From: Aliihoeflea sp023389195
Lineage (GTDB): Bacteria; Pseudomonadota; Alphaproteobacteria; Rhizobiales; Rhizobiaceae
Reading direction: 5' to 3'
NCBI GenBank assembly: GCA_023389195.1
Contig: JAEWET010000050.1
Span: 1 to 64,000 of the forward strand
DNA: 64,000 nucleotides
Part shown: positions 51,981 to 60,363 of the stretch, in pieces
Layout: the number at the start of each line of letters is the position of its first letter
How positions within the stretch are numbered: position 1 is the stretch's first letter
Program-made: the position numbers and the translations under genes
Notes under the pieces: generated by a model
What the model saw: only the letters and a program-made list of their open reading frames with translations
Databases searched by the model: none
What the model was told of the DNA's origin: nothing

Positions 51981-52789
51981 CCAGAATGGCGGAACTGAAG
52001 CCGCAGCATTTCCTGTGGCGCATGGAGGGACGCGTCGCGGTCATCCAGCTCGACCGGCCGGAACGTAAGAATCCGCTTACGTTCGAGTCCTACGCCGAAC
52101 TGCGCGACACGTTCCGCGACCTCGTCTATGCCGACGACGTCGACGTGGTCGTGTTCCTGCCCAATGGCGGGAATTTCTGCTCGGGCGGCGACGTGCACGA
52201 CATCATCGGTCCGCTGGTCGACATGGACATGAAGGGCCTTCTCGCCTTCACGCGCATGACGGGCGATTTCGTCAAGGCGATGCTGAATTGCGGCAAGCCG
52301 ATCATCTCGGCAGTCGACGGCGTGGCGGTCGGCGCGGGCGCGATCATCACGATGGCATCGGACATCCGGCTGGCGACACCGGAGGCGAAGACGGCCTTTC
52401 TGTTCACCCGCGTCGGGCTTGCGGGCTGCGACATGGGGGCGTGCGCGATGCTGCCGCGGATCATCGGCCAGGGGCGTGCTGCCGAACTCCTTTATACGGG
52501 GCGCTCGATGAGCGCGGAGGAAGGCGAGCGCTGGGGGTATTTCAACCGGCTGATTCCGGCGGATACGTTGGAGGCCGAGGCGATGAAGCTGGCGCAGCAG
52601 ATCGCTTCGGGGCCCACCTTTGCGCATGGGATCACCAAGACGCAGCTCAACCAGGAATGGTCGATGGGGCTGGACCAGGCCATCGAAGCGGAAGCGCAGG
52701 CGCAGGCGATCTGCATGCAGACGCAGGATTTCTCGCGGGCGTATCACGCGTTCGTGGGGAAGCAGCGCCCGGTGTTCGAGGGGAATTGA
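51977..52789 (+). CDS. Enoyl-CoA hydratase/isomerase family protein
   Basis: 270 residues from a TTG start at 51977, whose first bases overlap the marR stop and which has GGGAGG at 7-nt spacing; the ATG at 51986 is the alternative. Crotonase fold: IQLDRPERKNPLTFESYAELR, the oxyanion-forming NGGNFCSGGDVHDI (about residue 60-73), and GVAVGAGAIITMASD near residue 117. It could hydrate or hydrolytically open the alicyclic ring thioester formed by the monooxygenase/reductase; the exact step is inferred. Confidence 0.88.
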   Translation: MTRMAELKPQHFLWRMEGRVAVIQLDRPERKNPLTFESYAELRDTFRDLVYADDVDVVVFLPNGGNFCSGGDVHDIIGPLVDMDMKGLLAFTRMTGDFVKAMLNCGKPIISAVDGVAVGAGAIITMASDIRLATPEAKTAFLFTRVGLAGCDMGACAMLPRIIGQGRAAELLYTGRSMSAEEGERWGYFNRLIPADTLEAEAMKLAQQIASGPTFAHGITKTQLNQEWSMGLDQAIEAEAQAQAICMQTQDFSRAYHAFVGKQRPVFEGN

Positions 52790-52807
52790 GGTGAATAGCG
52801 TGCGAAG

Positions 52808-52938
52808 CACCCCCACTCCGTCGCGCTGCGCGCGCCACCTCTCCCCCTGCCCCGGGGAGAGGCAGGGCGCCAAGCACGGCGAGTTTCCTCTCCCCCGGGC
52901 AGGGGGAGAGGTGGCCCGAAGGGCCGGAGTGGGGGTGG
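52808..52938. repeat. Family C paired inverted repeat between the hydratase and acyl-CoA dehydrogenase genes
   Basis: Left arm begins CACCCCCACTCCGTCGCGCT; right arm ends GGGCCGGAGTGGGGGTGG. Inner arms CCTCTCCCCCtgccccGGGGAGAGG and its counterpart. It fills most of the 173-nt gap and ends 24 nt before the next start. Confidence 0.87.
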
Positions 52939-52962
52939 TTTCAACGCCAAAGGGAGGCGCCA

Positions 52963-54108
52963 ATGCCTGACCGCTCCTTCCTCGACTGGCCATTTTTCGA
53001 AGATCGGCACCGCGCGCATGCGGAGCGGCTGGAGGCTTGGTGCGCGCAGAATTTGCCGGTTGACCACGACGACGTCGATGCCGCCTGCAAATCGCTGGTC
53101 GCCAAGCTTGGCGAAGCCGGCTTCCTGAACCCCTCCGCCATCGACCCCACCAATCCCGCCCCGCTCGACGTGCGCACGCTGTGCATCACGCGCGAGACGT
53201 TGGCGCGGCATGACGGGCTGGCGGATTTTGCGTTTGCGATGCAGGGGCTGGGGACCGGGGCGATCAGCCTGTTCGGTACGGCGGAGCAGCAGAAGTGGCT
53301 GGAAAAGACGCGGGCTGGCGAGGCGCTATCTGCTTTCGCGCTCTCCGAGCCGCGCTCGGGCTCCGACGTCGCCAACATGGAGATGACGGCGACGCTTGAC
53401 GGCGATGAATATGTGCTGTCCGGCGAGAAGACGTGGATCTCGAATGGCGGCATCGCGGATGTCTATACCGTCTTTGCGCGGACCGGCGAGGCGCCGGGGG
53501 CCAGGGGGATTTCGGCGTTTGTGGTGCCGGCCGATGCGCCCGGCTTGAGCGTCGCTGAGCGGCTGGAGGTGATTGCGCCGCATCCACTGGCGCGGCTGGC
53601 GTTCGACGATGTCCGGGTGCCGGCGTCGGCGCTGATCGGCAAGGCGGGTGACGGGTTCAAGATCGCGATGTCCGTGCTCGACGTGTTCCGCTCGACGGTG
53701 GGCGCCGCGGCGCTCGGCTTTGCGCGGCGGGCGCTGGACGAGACGATTGCGCGGGCGGGCTCGCGGCAGTTGTTCGGTGCGCCGCTGTTCGATCTGCAGA
53801 TGGTTCAGGGGCATATCGCGGACATGGCGCTCGATATCGATACGGCGGCGCTGCTCGTCTATCGCGCCGCGTGGACCAAGGATTCGGGCGCGCCGCGGGT
53901 GACGCGCGAGGCGGCGATGGCGAAGCTTTTTGCGACCGACAGGGCGCAGGAGGTCATCGACAAGGCCGTGCAGATTCATGGTGGCGACGGTGTGAAAAAG
54001 GGACACATCGTCGAAAGCCTTTATCGGGAAATCCGTGCGTTGCGGATCTATGAGGGCGCGTCAGACGTCCAGAAGATCGTGATTGCGCGGCAGGTGATGG
54101 GAACGTGA
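52963..54108 (+). CDS. Acyl-CoA dehydrogenase
   Basis: 381-residue FAD-dependent dehydrogenase. N-terminal helical domain, FAD/substrate signature FALSEPRSGSDVANMEMTA (about residue 125-143) with the following GEKTWISNGG, and the C-terminal IQIHGGDGVKKG-like and REIRALRIYEGASDVQ segments; Glu364 in Y-E-G-A is the probable catalytic base. It would introduce a double bond in an acyl-CoA intermediate of ring-opened anthranilate or, less specifically, of another acid. Confidence 0.9.
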   Translation: MPDRSFLDWPFFEDRHRAHAERLEAWCAQNLPVDHDDVDAACKSLVAKLGEAGFLNPSAIDPTNPAPLDVRTLCITRETLARHDGLADFAFAMQGLGTGAISLFGTAEQQKWLEKTRAGEALSAFALSEPRSGSDVANMEMTATLDGDEYVLSGEKTWISNGGIADVYTVFARTGEAPGARGISAFVVPADAPGLSVAERLEVIAPHPLARLAFDDVRVPASALIGKAGDGFKIAMSVLDVFRSTVGAAALGFARRALDETIARAGSRQLFGAPLFDLQMVQGHIADMALDIDTAALLVYRAAWTKDSGAPRVTREAAMAKLFATDRAQEVIDKAVQIHGGDGVKKGHIVESLYREIRALRIYEGASDVQKIVIARQVMGT

Positions 54109-54140
54109 GGATGGCAGTCGCGGAATGTTCGGGCGAAGTA

Positions 54141-54285
54141 ACCCCCACCCTTTATCCCTCCCCACAAGGGGGAGGGAGGGCACCGGCGTGGAGCGGCATC
54201 CTTCAGGCCGGGTGGTGCATTGACGGGTCAGGCGGGACGTCTGCGACCTCCCTCCCCCTTGTGGGGAGGGATAAAGGGTGGGGAT
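54141..54285. repeat. Family B paired inverted repeat between the dehydrogenase and CoA ligase genes
   Basis: Left arm 54141-54180 (ACCCCCACCCTTTATCCCTC and on), right arm 54247-54285, its complement, with about 66 nt between. The right arm ends 20 nt before the ligase start. Close to the copies at 21718, 62121 and 63471. Confidence 0.87.
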
Positions 54286-54304
54286 ATCTGGCGGGAGCGT
54301 CTCG

Positions 54305-55930
54305 ATGACCCTCGGCCCCACCGCCCACACCGACACCTTCGCCCGCGACAATCTTCCGCCCGTCGACCAGTGGCCAGACTTTTTGCTCGACGGCTTCGAC
54401 TATCCGGACTTCATCAATGCCGGCGTCGAGCTAACGGACCGGCTCGTCGAGAAGGGCCTTGGTGATCACACAGCGCTGATCGGAAACGGCCGCCGGCGCA
54501 CCTACAAGGAACTCGCCGACTGGACGAACCGGCTGGCGCGGGCGCTGGTCGAGAACTATGGCGTCCAGCCCGGCAATCGCGTCCTGATCCGCTCGGCGAA
54601 CAATCCGGCAATGGTCGCGTGCTGGCTGGCGGCGACGAAAGCGGGGGCGGTGGTGGTCAACACCATGCCGATGCTGCGCGCAGGCGAACTTGCCAAGATC
54701 GTCGACAAGGCGGAAATCACGGTCGCGCTCTGCGACACGCGGCTGATGGACGAGATGGTGGCCTGCGCCAAGGACAGCGCGTTCCTGACCAAGGTGATCG
54801 GCTTCGACGGCACGGCGAACCACGATGCCGAACTCGACCGCGCGGCGCTCGACAAGCCGGTCACCTTTGAGGCTGTCAGGACTGGCCGCGATGACGTCGC
54901 GCTGCTTGGCTTTACCTCCGGTACGACGGGGGTGCCGAAGGCGACGATGCATTTTCACCGCGACATCCTGATCATCGCGGACGCCTATGCGAAGGAAGTG
55001 CTGGAGGTCACACCGGACGACGTGTTCGTCGGCTCGCCACCGCTTGCCTTTACGTTCGGGCTCGGCGGTCTAGCCGTTTTTCCGCTGCGTTTCGGCGCAG
55101 CCGCGACGCTTCTCGAAAGCGCGACACCGCCGAACATGATCGAGATCATCGAGAAGTACAAAGCGACGATTTCATTCACCGCGCCGACCGCCTATCGCGC
55201 GATGATGAAGGCGATGGACGAAGGCGCTGATCTTTCCTCGCTGCGCATCGCGGTTTCCGCCGGTGAGACGCTGCCGGGGCCGGTGTTCGAGGAATGGACG
55301 AAAAAGACCGGCAAGCCGATCCTCGACGGCATTGGCGCGACGGAGATGCTGCACATCTTCATCTCGAACCGGCTCGAAGACATGGCGCCGGCGACGACGG
55401 GCCGCCCGGTCGGGGGATATGAGGCGAAGATCGTCGATCCAGACATGAACGAAGTGCCGCGCGGCGAGGTCGGGCGGCTTGCGGTGCGCGGGCCGACCGG
55501 CTGCCGATACCTCGCCGACGACCGGCAGGGCGAATATGTGCAGGGCGGCTGGAACCTGACGGGCGACAGCTTCGTGCAGGACGAGGCGGGGTTTTTCCAC
55601 TTCGCCGCGCGCTCGGACGACATGATCGTTTCGGCTGGGTACAACATCGCCGGGCCGGAGGTCGAGGCAGCGCTCTTGGCGCATGAACACGTGCTTGAAT
55701 GCGCGGTGATCGGCGTCGCCGACGAGGCGCGTGGGCAGATCGTCGAGGCGCATGTGGTGCTGGTGGAGGGAGCCGTTGGCGATGCGCTGATGGTGAAGAT
55801 CTTGCAGGATCATGTGAAGGCGGCGATCGCGCCGTATAAATATCCGCGGTCGGTGAAGTTCGTCGCGGCGCTGCCGAAAACGCAGACGGGGAAAATCCAG
55901 CGGTTTCGGTTGAAGGAGGGGGCGGAATGA
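54305..55930 (+). CDS. 2-aminobenzoate (anthranilate)-CoA ligase, benzoate-CoA ligase family
   Basis: 541 residues from the ATG at 54305 (MTLGPTAHTDTFARDN). ANL-superfamily adenylating enzyme: P-loop FTSGTTGVPKATMHFH (about residue 200-215), the A5-like GATEMLHIF, the hinge/A8 region SDDMIVSAGYNIAGPEVE (about 437-454), and the late catalytic lysine in LPKTQTGKIQRFRL. Sequence type is benzoate-CoA ligase (RFGAAATLLESATPPNMIEII). Between an acyl-CoA dehydrogenase and kynureninase, anthranilate is the most likely substrate, giving 2-aminobenzoyl-CoA for the fused monooxygenase. Confidence 0.87.
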   Translation: MTLGPTAHTDTFARDNLPPVDQWPDFLLDGFDYPDFINAGVELTDRLVEKGLGDHTALIGNGRRRTYKELADWTNRLARALVENYGVQPGNRVLIRSANNPAMVACWLAATKAGAVVVNTMPMLRAGELAKIVDKAEITVALCDTRLMDEMVACAKDSAFLTKVIGFDGTANHDAELDRAALDKPVTFEAVRTGRDDVALLGFTSGTTGVPKATMHFHRDILIIADAYAKEVLEVTPDDVFVGSPPLAFTFGLGGLAVFPLRFGAAATLLESATPPNMIEIIEKYKATISFTAPTAYRAMMKAMDEGADLSSLRIAVSAGETLPGPVFEEWTKKTGKPILDGIGATEMLHIFISNRLEDMAPATTGRPVGGYEAKIVDPDMNEVPRGEVGRLAVRGPTGCRYLADDRQGEYVQGGWNLTGDSFVQDEAGFFHFAARSDDMIVSAGYNIAGPEVEAALLAHEHVLECAVIGVADEARGQIVEAHVVLVEGAVGDALMVKILQDHVKAAIAPYKYPRSVKFVAALPKTQTGKIQRFRLKEGAE

Positions 55931-55944
55931 TGAGCGGCGTAAAG

Positions 55945-56090
55945 CACCCCCTCTCCGCCTCGCTTCGCTCGGCACCTCTCCCCCTGCCCGGGGGCGAGGA
56001 ATCCGCTGCCGTTGTCGCAGCGCCAATCCAGCTTGGGTTCCTCGCCCCCGGGCAGGGGGAGAGGTGGTCCGAAGGACCGGAGAGGGGGTG
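55945..56090. repeat. Family C paired inverted repeat between the CoA ligase and kynU genes
   Basis: Left arm begins CACCCCCTCTCCGCCTCGCT; right arm ends GGACCGGAGAGGGGGTG, a variant with CTCTCC in place of CACTCC, matched in both arms (compensating change). It fills most of the 187-nt gap and ends 28 nt before kynU. Confidence 0.85.
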
Positions 56091-56117
56091 TTTTGCGCCG
56101 CTTCCGGGAGAGAACGC

Positions 56118-57314
56118 ATGACCGACCTCTTCGCCCGCACCCGCGCTCTGTTCCACATTCCCGACGGCGTCATCTATCTCGACGGAAACTCCCTCGGACC
56201 GCTGCCGAAGGCCGCTTCCGCGCGCGTGGCCAAAACCATCGAGGGCGAGTGGGGGGAGATGCTGATCAAGGGGTGGAACCTTGCCGGCTGGATGGACATG
56301 CCGACGCGGATCGGTGACCGGATCGGGCGGTTGATCGGGGCGGCGCCGGGTTCGGTGGTGATGGGCGACACGCTGTCGATCAAGGTCTATCAGGCGCTGG
56401 CATCGGCGCTGGAGCTGAATCCGGATCGCCGGGTGGTGCTTTCGGACAACGGCAATTTTCCAACCGATCTCTACATGGCGCAGGGGCTGCTGACTTCGCT
56501 CGGCAAGGGATACGAGCTGAAGGTGGTCGACCCCGAAGACGTCGAAGCCAGTATCGACGAGACCGTCGCGGCGATGATGATCACCGAGGTCGATTATCGG
56601 ACCGGGCGGCTGCACGACATGAAGCGGCTGACGCAAAAAGCGCATGCGGTCGGCGCCATCGCGATCTGGGATTTGGCGCATTCGGCGGGCGCGATCCCCG
56701 TCGATCTGACAGGCGCGGATGCGGATTTCGCGGTCGGTTGCACCTACAAATATCTGAATGGCGGCCCGGGAGCGCCGGCTTTCATCTATGTCGCGCCGAA
56801 TCATGCGGACGCGGTGCGCCCTGCCCTGTCGGGCTGGATCGGCCATGAGAGCCCGTTTGCCTTCGACCTCGATTATCGGCCCGCGAAGGGTGTCGAGCGG
56901 ATGCGCGTGGGTACGCCGCCGATCGTTGCGCTGGCGGCGCTCGATGCGGCGCTGGATGCGTGGGATGGGGTGACGATGGAGGCGGTTCGCACGCGGTCGA
57001 TCGAGCTGTCCGAACGGTTCATCCGCGAAGTCGAGACGCGGTGCCCGGAGCTCGAACTCGCCTCGCCGCGCGATCCGCAGGCGCGGGGGAGCCAGGTTTC
57101 GTTCCGCTTCCATGAAGGCTATGCCGGCATGCAGGCGCTGATCGCGAAGGGCGTCATCGGCGACTTCCGCGCGCCGGACATCATGCGGTTCGGCTTCACC
57201 CCGCTTTACCTGTCCGAAGACGACGTCGTGCGCGCGGCCGAAATACTCGAGGAGATCATGCGGAATCGCCTGTGGGACACGCCCGAGCACAAGACGCGGA
57301 GCAAGGTGACATGA
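56118..57314 (+). CDS. kynU: Kynureninase
   Basis: PLP enzyme cleaving L-kynurenine to anthranilate and L-alanine. 398 residues from the ATG at 56118 (MTDLFARTRALFHIPDG). Family segments are IYLDGNSLGPLP near residue 18, the WDLAHSAGAIPVD strand with the PLP-pairing Asp, and the Schiff-base lysine K211 in GCTYKYLNGGPG. Length is typical. Its stop overlaps the kynA start by 4 nt. Confidence 0.95.
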   Translation: MTDLFARTRALFHIPDGVIYLDGNSLGPLPKAASARVAKTIEGEWGEMLIKGWNLAGWMDMPTRIGDRIGRLIGAAPGSVVMGDTLSIKVYQALASALELNPDRRVVLSDNGNFPTDLYMAQGLLTSLGKGYELKVVDPEDVEASIDETVAAMMITEVDYRTGRLHDMKRLTQKAHAVGAIAIWDLAHSAGAIPVDLTGADADFAVGCTYKYLNGGPGAPAFIYVAPNHADAVRPALSGWIGHESPFAFDLDYRPAKGVERMRVGTPPIVALAALDAALDAWDGVTMEAVRTRSIELSERFIREVETRCPELELASPRDPQARGSQVSFRFHEGYAGMQALIAKGVIGDFRAPDIMRFGFTPLYLSEDDVVRAAEILEEIMRNRLWDTPEHKTRSKVT

Positions 57315-58147
57315 GCGCCGCGCATGACGAGACGCCGGAGGGCGCCGAAACGGATTTCGCCAGGCGCATGGCCTATGGCGACTATCTGCGGCTCGACTCG
57401 ATCCTCAACGCGCAGGCGCCGCTGTCGAAATCGCCCGACGAGATGCTGTTCATCATCCAGCACCAGACGTCGGAGCTGTGGATGAAGCTTGCCATCCACG
57501 AGATGCGCGCGGCGATGGACGCGATTTCGCGCGACGATCTTCAGCCGGCTTTCAAGATGCTGACGCGGGTTGCACGCATCTTCGAGCAGCTCAACAGCGC
57601 ATGGGACGTGCTGCGCACCATGACGCCATCGGAATACACGCGCTTTCGCGACGATCTCGGCCAGTCGTCTGGCTTCCAGTCCTGGCAGTATCGCGCGGTG
57701 GAGTATCTGGCCGGAAACCGCAATCTCGCGATGCTGAAGCCGCATGTGCACGCCGAAAAGCGCGTCGAGCCGCTGGAGGAGATTTTGGCGAAGCCCAGCC
57801 TCTACGACGAGGCGATCCGGCTTTTGGCGCGCAACGGCTTCGATGTCGGCGCGGAAGTCGAGCGCACCGACTGGCGGGCGAAGCGGGCCGAGAGCGACAA
57901 GGTCATGGAAGCCTGGAAGATTGTCTATCGCGACCCGGAACGCTGGTGGCTGCTTTACGAACTTGCTGAAAAGCTTGTCGATTTCGAAGATTATTTTCGC
58001 CGCTGGCGGTTCAATCATGTCACGACTGTCGAACGCATTATCGGGCTGAAGCGCGGGACCGGCGGAACGGCGGGCGTCTCGTATCTGCGCAAGATGCTCG
58101 AGGTCGAGCTCTTTCCGGAACTCTGGATGGTGCGGACGGAATTGTAG
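57311..58147 (+). CDS. kynA: Tryptophan 2,3-dioxygenase
   Basis: Heme enzyme that opens the indole ring of tryptophan to N-formylkynurenine, first step of the pathway. 278 residues from the ATG at 57311, overlapping kynU. Conserved blocks are FIIQHQTSELWMKL with active-site H51, SGFQSWQYRAVEYLAGN near residue 118, and the heme-ligand H236 in RFNHVTTVERIIGLKRGTGG. Length and motifs match bacterial TDO. Gene order kynU-kynA with the formamidase divergent gives the full tryptophan-to-anthranilate set. Confidence 0.96.
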   Translation: MSAAHDETPEGAETDFARRMAYGDYLRLDSILNAQAPLSKSPDEMLFIIQHQTSELWMKLAIHEMRAAMDAISRDDLQPAFKMLTRVARIFEQLNSAWDVLRTMTPSEYTRFRDDLGQSSGFQSWQYRAVEYLAGNRNLAMLKPHVHAEKRVEPLEEILAKPSLYDEAIRLLARNGFDVGAEVERTDWRAKRAESDKVMEAWKIVYRDPERWWLLYELAEKLVDFEDYFRRWRFNHVTTVERIIGLKRGTGGTAGVSYLRKMLEVELFPELWMVRTEL

Positions 58148-58226
58148 GAATTCGGGGGCCGCAAGGGCGCAACAAGCCAAGCGGTCGCCGTGGGAACTGA
58201 AACGAAAAGCAATGGGAGTTTGCGAA

Positions 58227-59363
58227 ATGAAGAAGATAGTTGCAGCGGGGCTGTTCGGCCTTTCCCTCTCGGTTTCCGGCCTCGCCATGGCCGAGCCGGT
58301 TAAGATCGGCATGATCACGACGCTGTCGGGCGGCGGAGCGGGCCTCGGCATCGACACCCGCGACGGTTTCATGCTCGCCATCGAGCAGGCCGGAAACGAC
58401 GAGATCGAGGTCGTGATCGAGGATGACGGCCAGAAGCCGGAACTCGCCGTGCAGATCGCCGACAAGATGATCCAGTCCGACCAGGTCGACATCCTGACCG
58501 GCATCGTGTGGTCGAACCTTGCCATGGCCGTCGTGCCTTCGGCGACCGCGCAGGGCAAGTTCTACGTCTCGACCAACGCCGCGCCGGCCGCGCTTGCCGG
58601 CGCCAACTGCCATCCGATGTATTTCAACGCCGCCTACCAGAACGACAATCTTCACGAGGCCGCCGGCGAATATGCCAACGGCCAGTACGAGAAGATGTTC
58701 ATCATGGCCCCGAACTACCCGGCCGGCCAGGATTCGCTCACCGGCTTCAAGCGCTACTTCAAGGGCGAGGTGACCAACGAGGTCTACACGCAGGTCGGCC
58801 AGACCGACTATGCCGCCGAGATCGCACAGATCCGCGATTCGGGCGCCGAGGCCGTCTTCATGTTCCTGCCGGGCGGCATGGGCATCGCCTTCATGAAGCA
58901 GTACGCGCAGTCGGGCGTCGACATTCCGGTGACCGGCCCCGGCTTCTCGTTCAGCCAGGACGTGCTGCCGGCGATCGGCGATGCGGCGCTCGGCGTCAAG
59001 AACTCGGGCCAGTGGGCGCCGGACTTCGACAACGAAGCTTCGAAGGCCTTCCTCGCGGCGTTCCAGGAAAAGTACGACCGACTGCCCTCGATCTATGCAG
59101 TCCAGGCCTATGACGCGGCGCAGCTCATCCTCTCGGCGGCCGCAAAGGCCGACGTAAAGGATGCGGATGCGTTCGCCGCAGCGATGATGGAAGCCGACAT
59201 CCAGTCCCCGCGCGGCGACTTTTCCTTCAACACCAACCGCCACCCGATCCAGGACATCTACATGATGGAAGTGGTGAAGGATGGCGACGTGTTGACGAAC
59301 GCGACGGTCGAGAAGGTCTTCGACGACCACGGCGACGCCTATGCGGAGCAGTGCACTCAGTAA
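58227..59363 (+). CDS. ABC transporter periplasmic substrate-binding protein (LivK-like), operon 2
   Basis: 378 residues from the ATG at 58227 (MKKIVAAGLFGLSLSV), with GGGAG upstream. Signal peptide to about residue 25 (SGLAMA-EPV). Type I binding protein: PVKIGMITTLSGGGAGLGIDTRDGF and the NDNLHEAAGEYANGQ region. Location directly after kynA suggests it takes up tryptophan, kynurenine, anthranilate or a related aromatic acid; this is inference, since LivK-like proteins for aromatics are known in alphaproteobacteria. It is an attractive target for AbcR-type regulation. Confidence 0.9.
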   Translation: MKKIVAAGLFGLSLSVSGLAMAEPVKIGMITTLSGGGAGLGIDTRDGFMLAIEQAGNDEIEVVIEDDGQKPELAVQIADKMIQSDQVDILTGIVWSNLAMAVVPSATAQGKFYVSTNAAPAALAGANCHPMYFNAAYQNDNLHEAAGEYANGQYEKMFIMAPNYPAGQDSLTGFKRYFKGEVTNEVYTQVGQTDYAAEIAQIRDSGAEAVFMFLPGGMGIAFMKQYAQSGVDIPVTGPGFSFSQDVLPAIGDAALGVKNSGQWAPDFDNEASKAFLAAFQEKYDRLPSIYAVQAYDAAQLILSAAAKADVKDADAFAAAMMEADIQSPRGDFSFNTNRHPIQDIYMMEVVKDGDVLTNATVEKVFDDHGDAYAEQCTQ

Positions 59364-59373
59364 AATCGAGATT

Positions 59374-59402
59374 GCCCTCTTCGCAGACAATGCGGAGAGG
59401 GC
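59374..59402 (+). other. Strong stem-loop between the binding protein and livH genes
   Basis: A 12-bp stem GCCCTCTTCGCA (59374-59385) with TGCGGAGAGGGC (59391-59402), one G-T pair, loop GACAA, 11 nt after the stop. No T-run follows. It probably protects the 3' end of the binding-protein mRNA and lets it accumulate above the permease mRNA. It also argues against the upstream ATG at 59341 as the livH start. Confidence 0.7.
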
Positions 59403-59445
59403 GCCATTTCTCGCGCCTGAAATCCAAACCGTAAGCGGCACCATC

Positions 59446-60363
59446 TTGTCCAGCGCACTTCTCATCGAACAGTTGCTCAACGGGCTGCAGCTCGGCGTGA
59501 TGCTGTTTCTCATGGCGGCCGGGCTGACGCTGATCTTCGGCGTCATGGGGCTGATCAACCTCGCCCATGGCTCGCTCTACATGGTCGGCGCTTTCGCCTG
59601 CGCGTGGGTTGCGGCCGAAACCGGCTCGTTCTGGATCGGGCTCGTAGCGAGCCTGGCGGCCGCGGCGGCGATGGGGGCGATCGTCGAGATCGCGATCATT
59701 CGCCGGCTTTATAAACGCGATCATCTCGACCAGGTGCTGGCGACCTTCGCGCTGATCCTAATCTTTTCGGAAGGCACGCGCTGGGTGTTCGGCTCGGTGC
59801 CGCTCTATCTCAACGTACCGTCGCAACTCGCAGGCTTCGTCACCCTGCCGGGCGGCTCGCGCTACCAACTCTACCGGCTGGCGATCATCGGCGTCGGTGT
59901 CGCGGTTGCGCTCGGGCTCTATCTCCTCATTTCCAGGACGCGGCTGGGCATGCGCATCCGGGCGGGCGAGAGCGACCGGGAGATGATCGGCGCGCTCGGC
60001 GTCGACATCCGCACGCTCTACACGATCGTCTTCGCGCTCGGCGCGGCGCTGGCCGGCTTTGCCGGGGCGATGGTCGGGGCGCTGCAATCCGTGCAGGTCG
60101 GCATGGGCGAGCCGGTGCTGATCCTCGCTTTCGTCGTCATCGTCATCGGCGGCATCGGCTCGATCAAGGGCGCGCTGGTCGGCGCGATCCTCGTCGGGTT
60201 GATCGACACGATGGGCCGCTTTTTGATGCCGCAGATCTTTTCGCTCTTCATGGGCACGTCGCAGGCGGCGACCGCCGGTGCCGCCGTCGCCTCCATGCTG
60301 ATCTACATCGTCATGGCCATCATCCTCGCGGTGCGCCCGCAGGGCCTGTTCGCGAAAGGATGA
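59446..60363 (+). CDS. livH: Branched-chain amino acid-type ABC permease LivH, operon 2
   Basis: 305 residues from a TTG at 59446 (LSSALLIEQLLNGLQLGVML read as Met first). The frame is open to an ATG at 59341, but that reading covers the intergenic hairpin and overlaps the preceding gene, and the family normally begins at the chosen point. Core segments are MAAGLTLIFGVMGLINLAHGSLYMVGAF and GGIGSIKGALVGAILVG. About eight hydrophobic helices. Overlaps livM by 4 nt. Confidence 0.9.
   Translation: MSSALLIEQLLNGLQLGVMLFLMAAGLTLIFGVMGLINLAHGSLYMVGAFACAWVAAETGSFWIGLVASLAAAAAMGAIVEIAIIRRLYKRDHLDQVLATFALILIFSEGTRWVFGSVPLYLNVPSQLAGFVTLPGGSRYQLYRLAIIGVGVAVALGLYLLISRTRLGMRIRAGESDREMIGALGVDIRTLYTIVFALGAALAGFAGAMVGALQSVQVGMGEPVLILAFVVIVIGGIGSIKGALVGAILVGLIDTMGRFLMPQIFSLFMGTSQAATAGAAVASMLIYIVMAIILAVRPQGLFAKG

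Noticed and set aside
59341..59445. Upstream ATG at 59341 as start of livH
   Set aside because: It would overlap the binding-protein gene and place a 12-bp hairpin and 35 extra non-family residues in the protein; the TTG at 59446 fits the family start.
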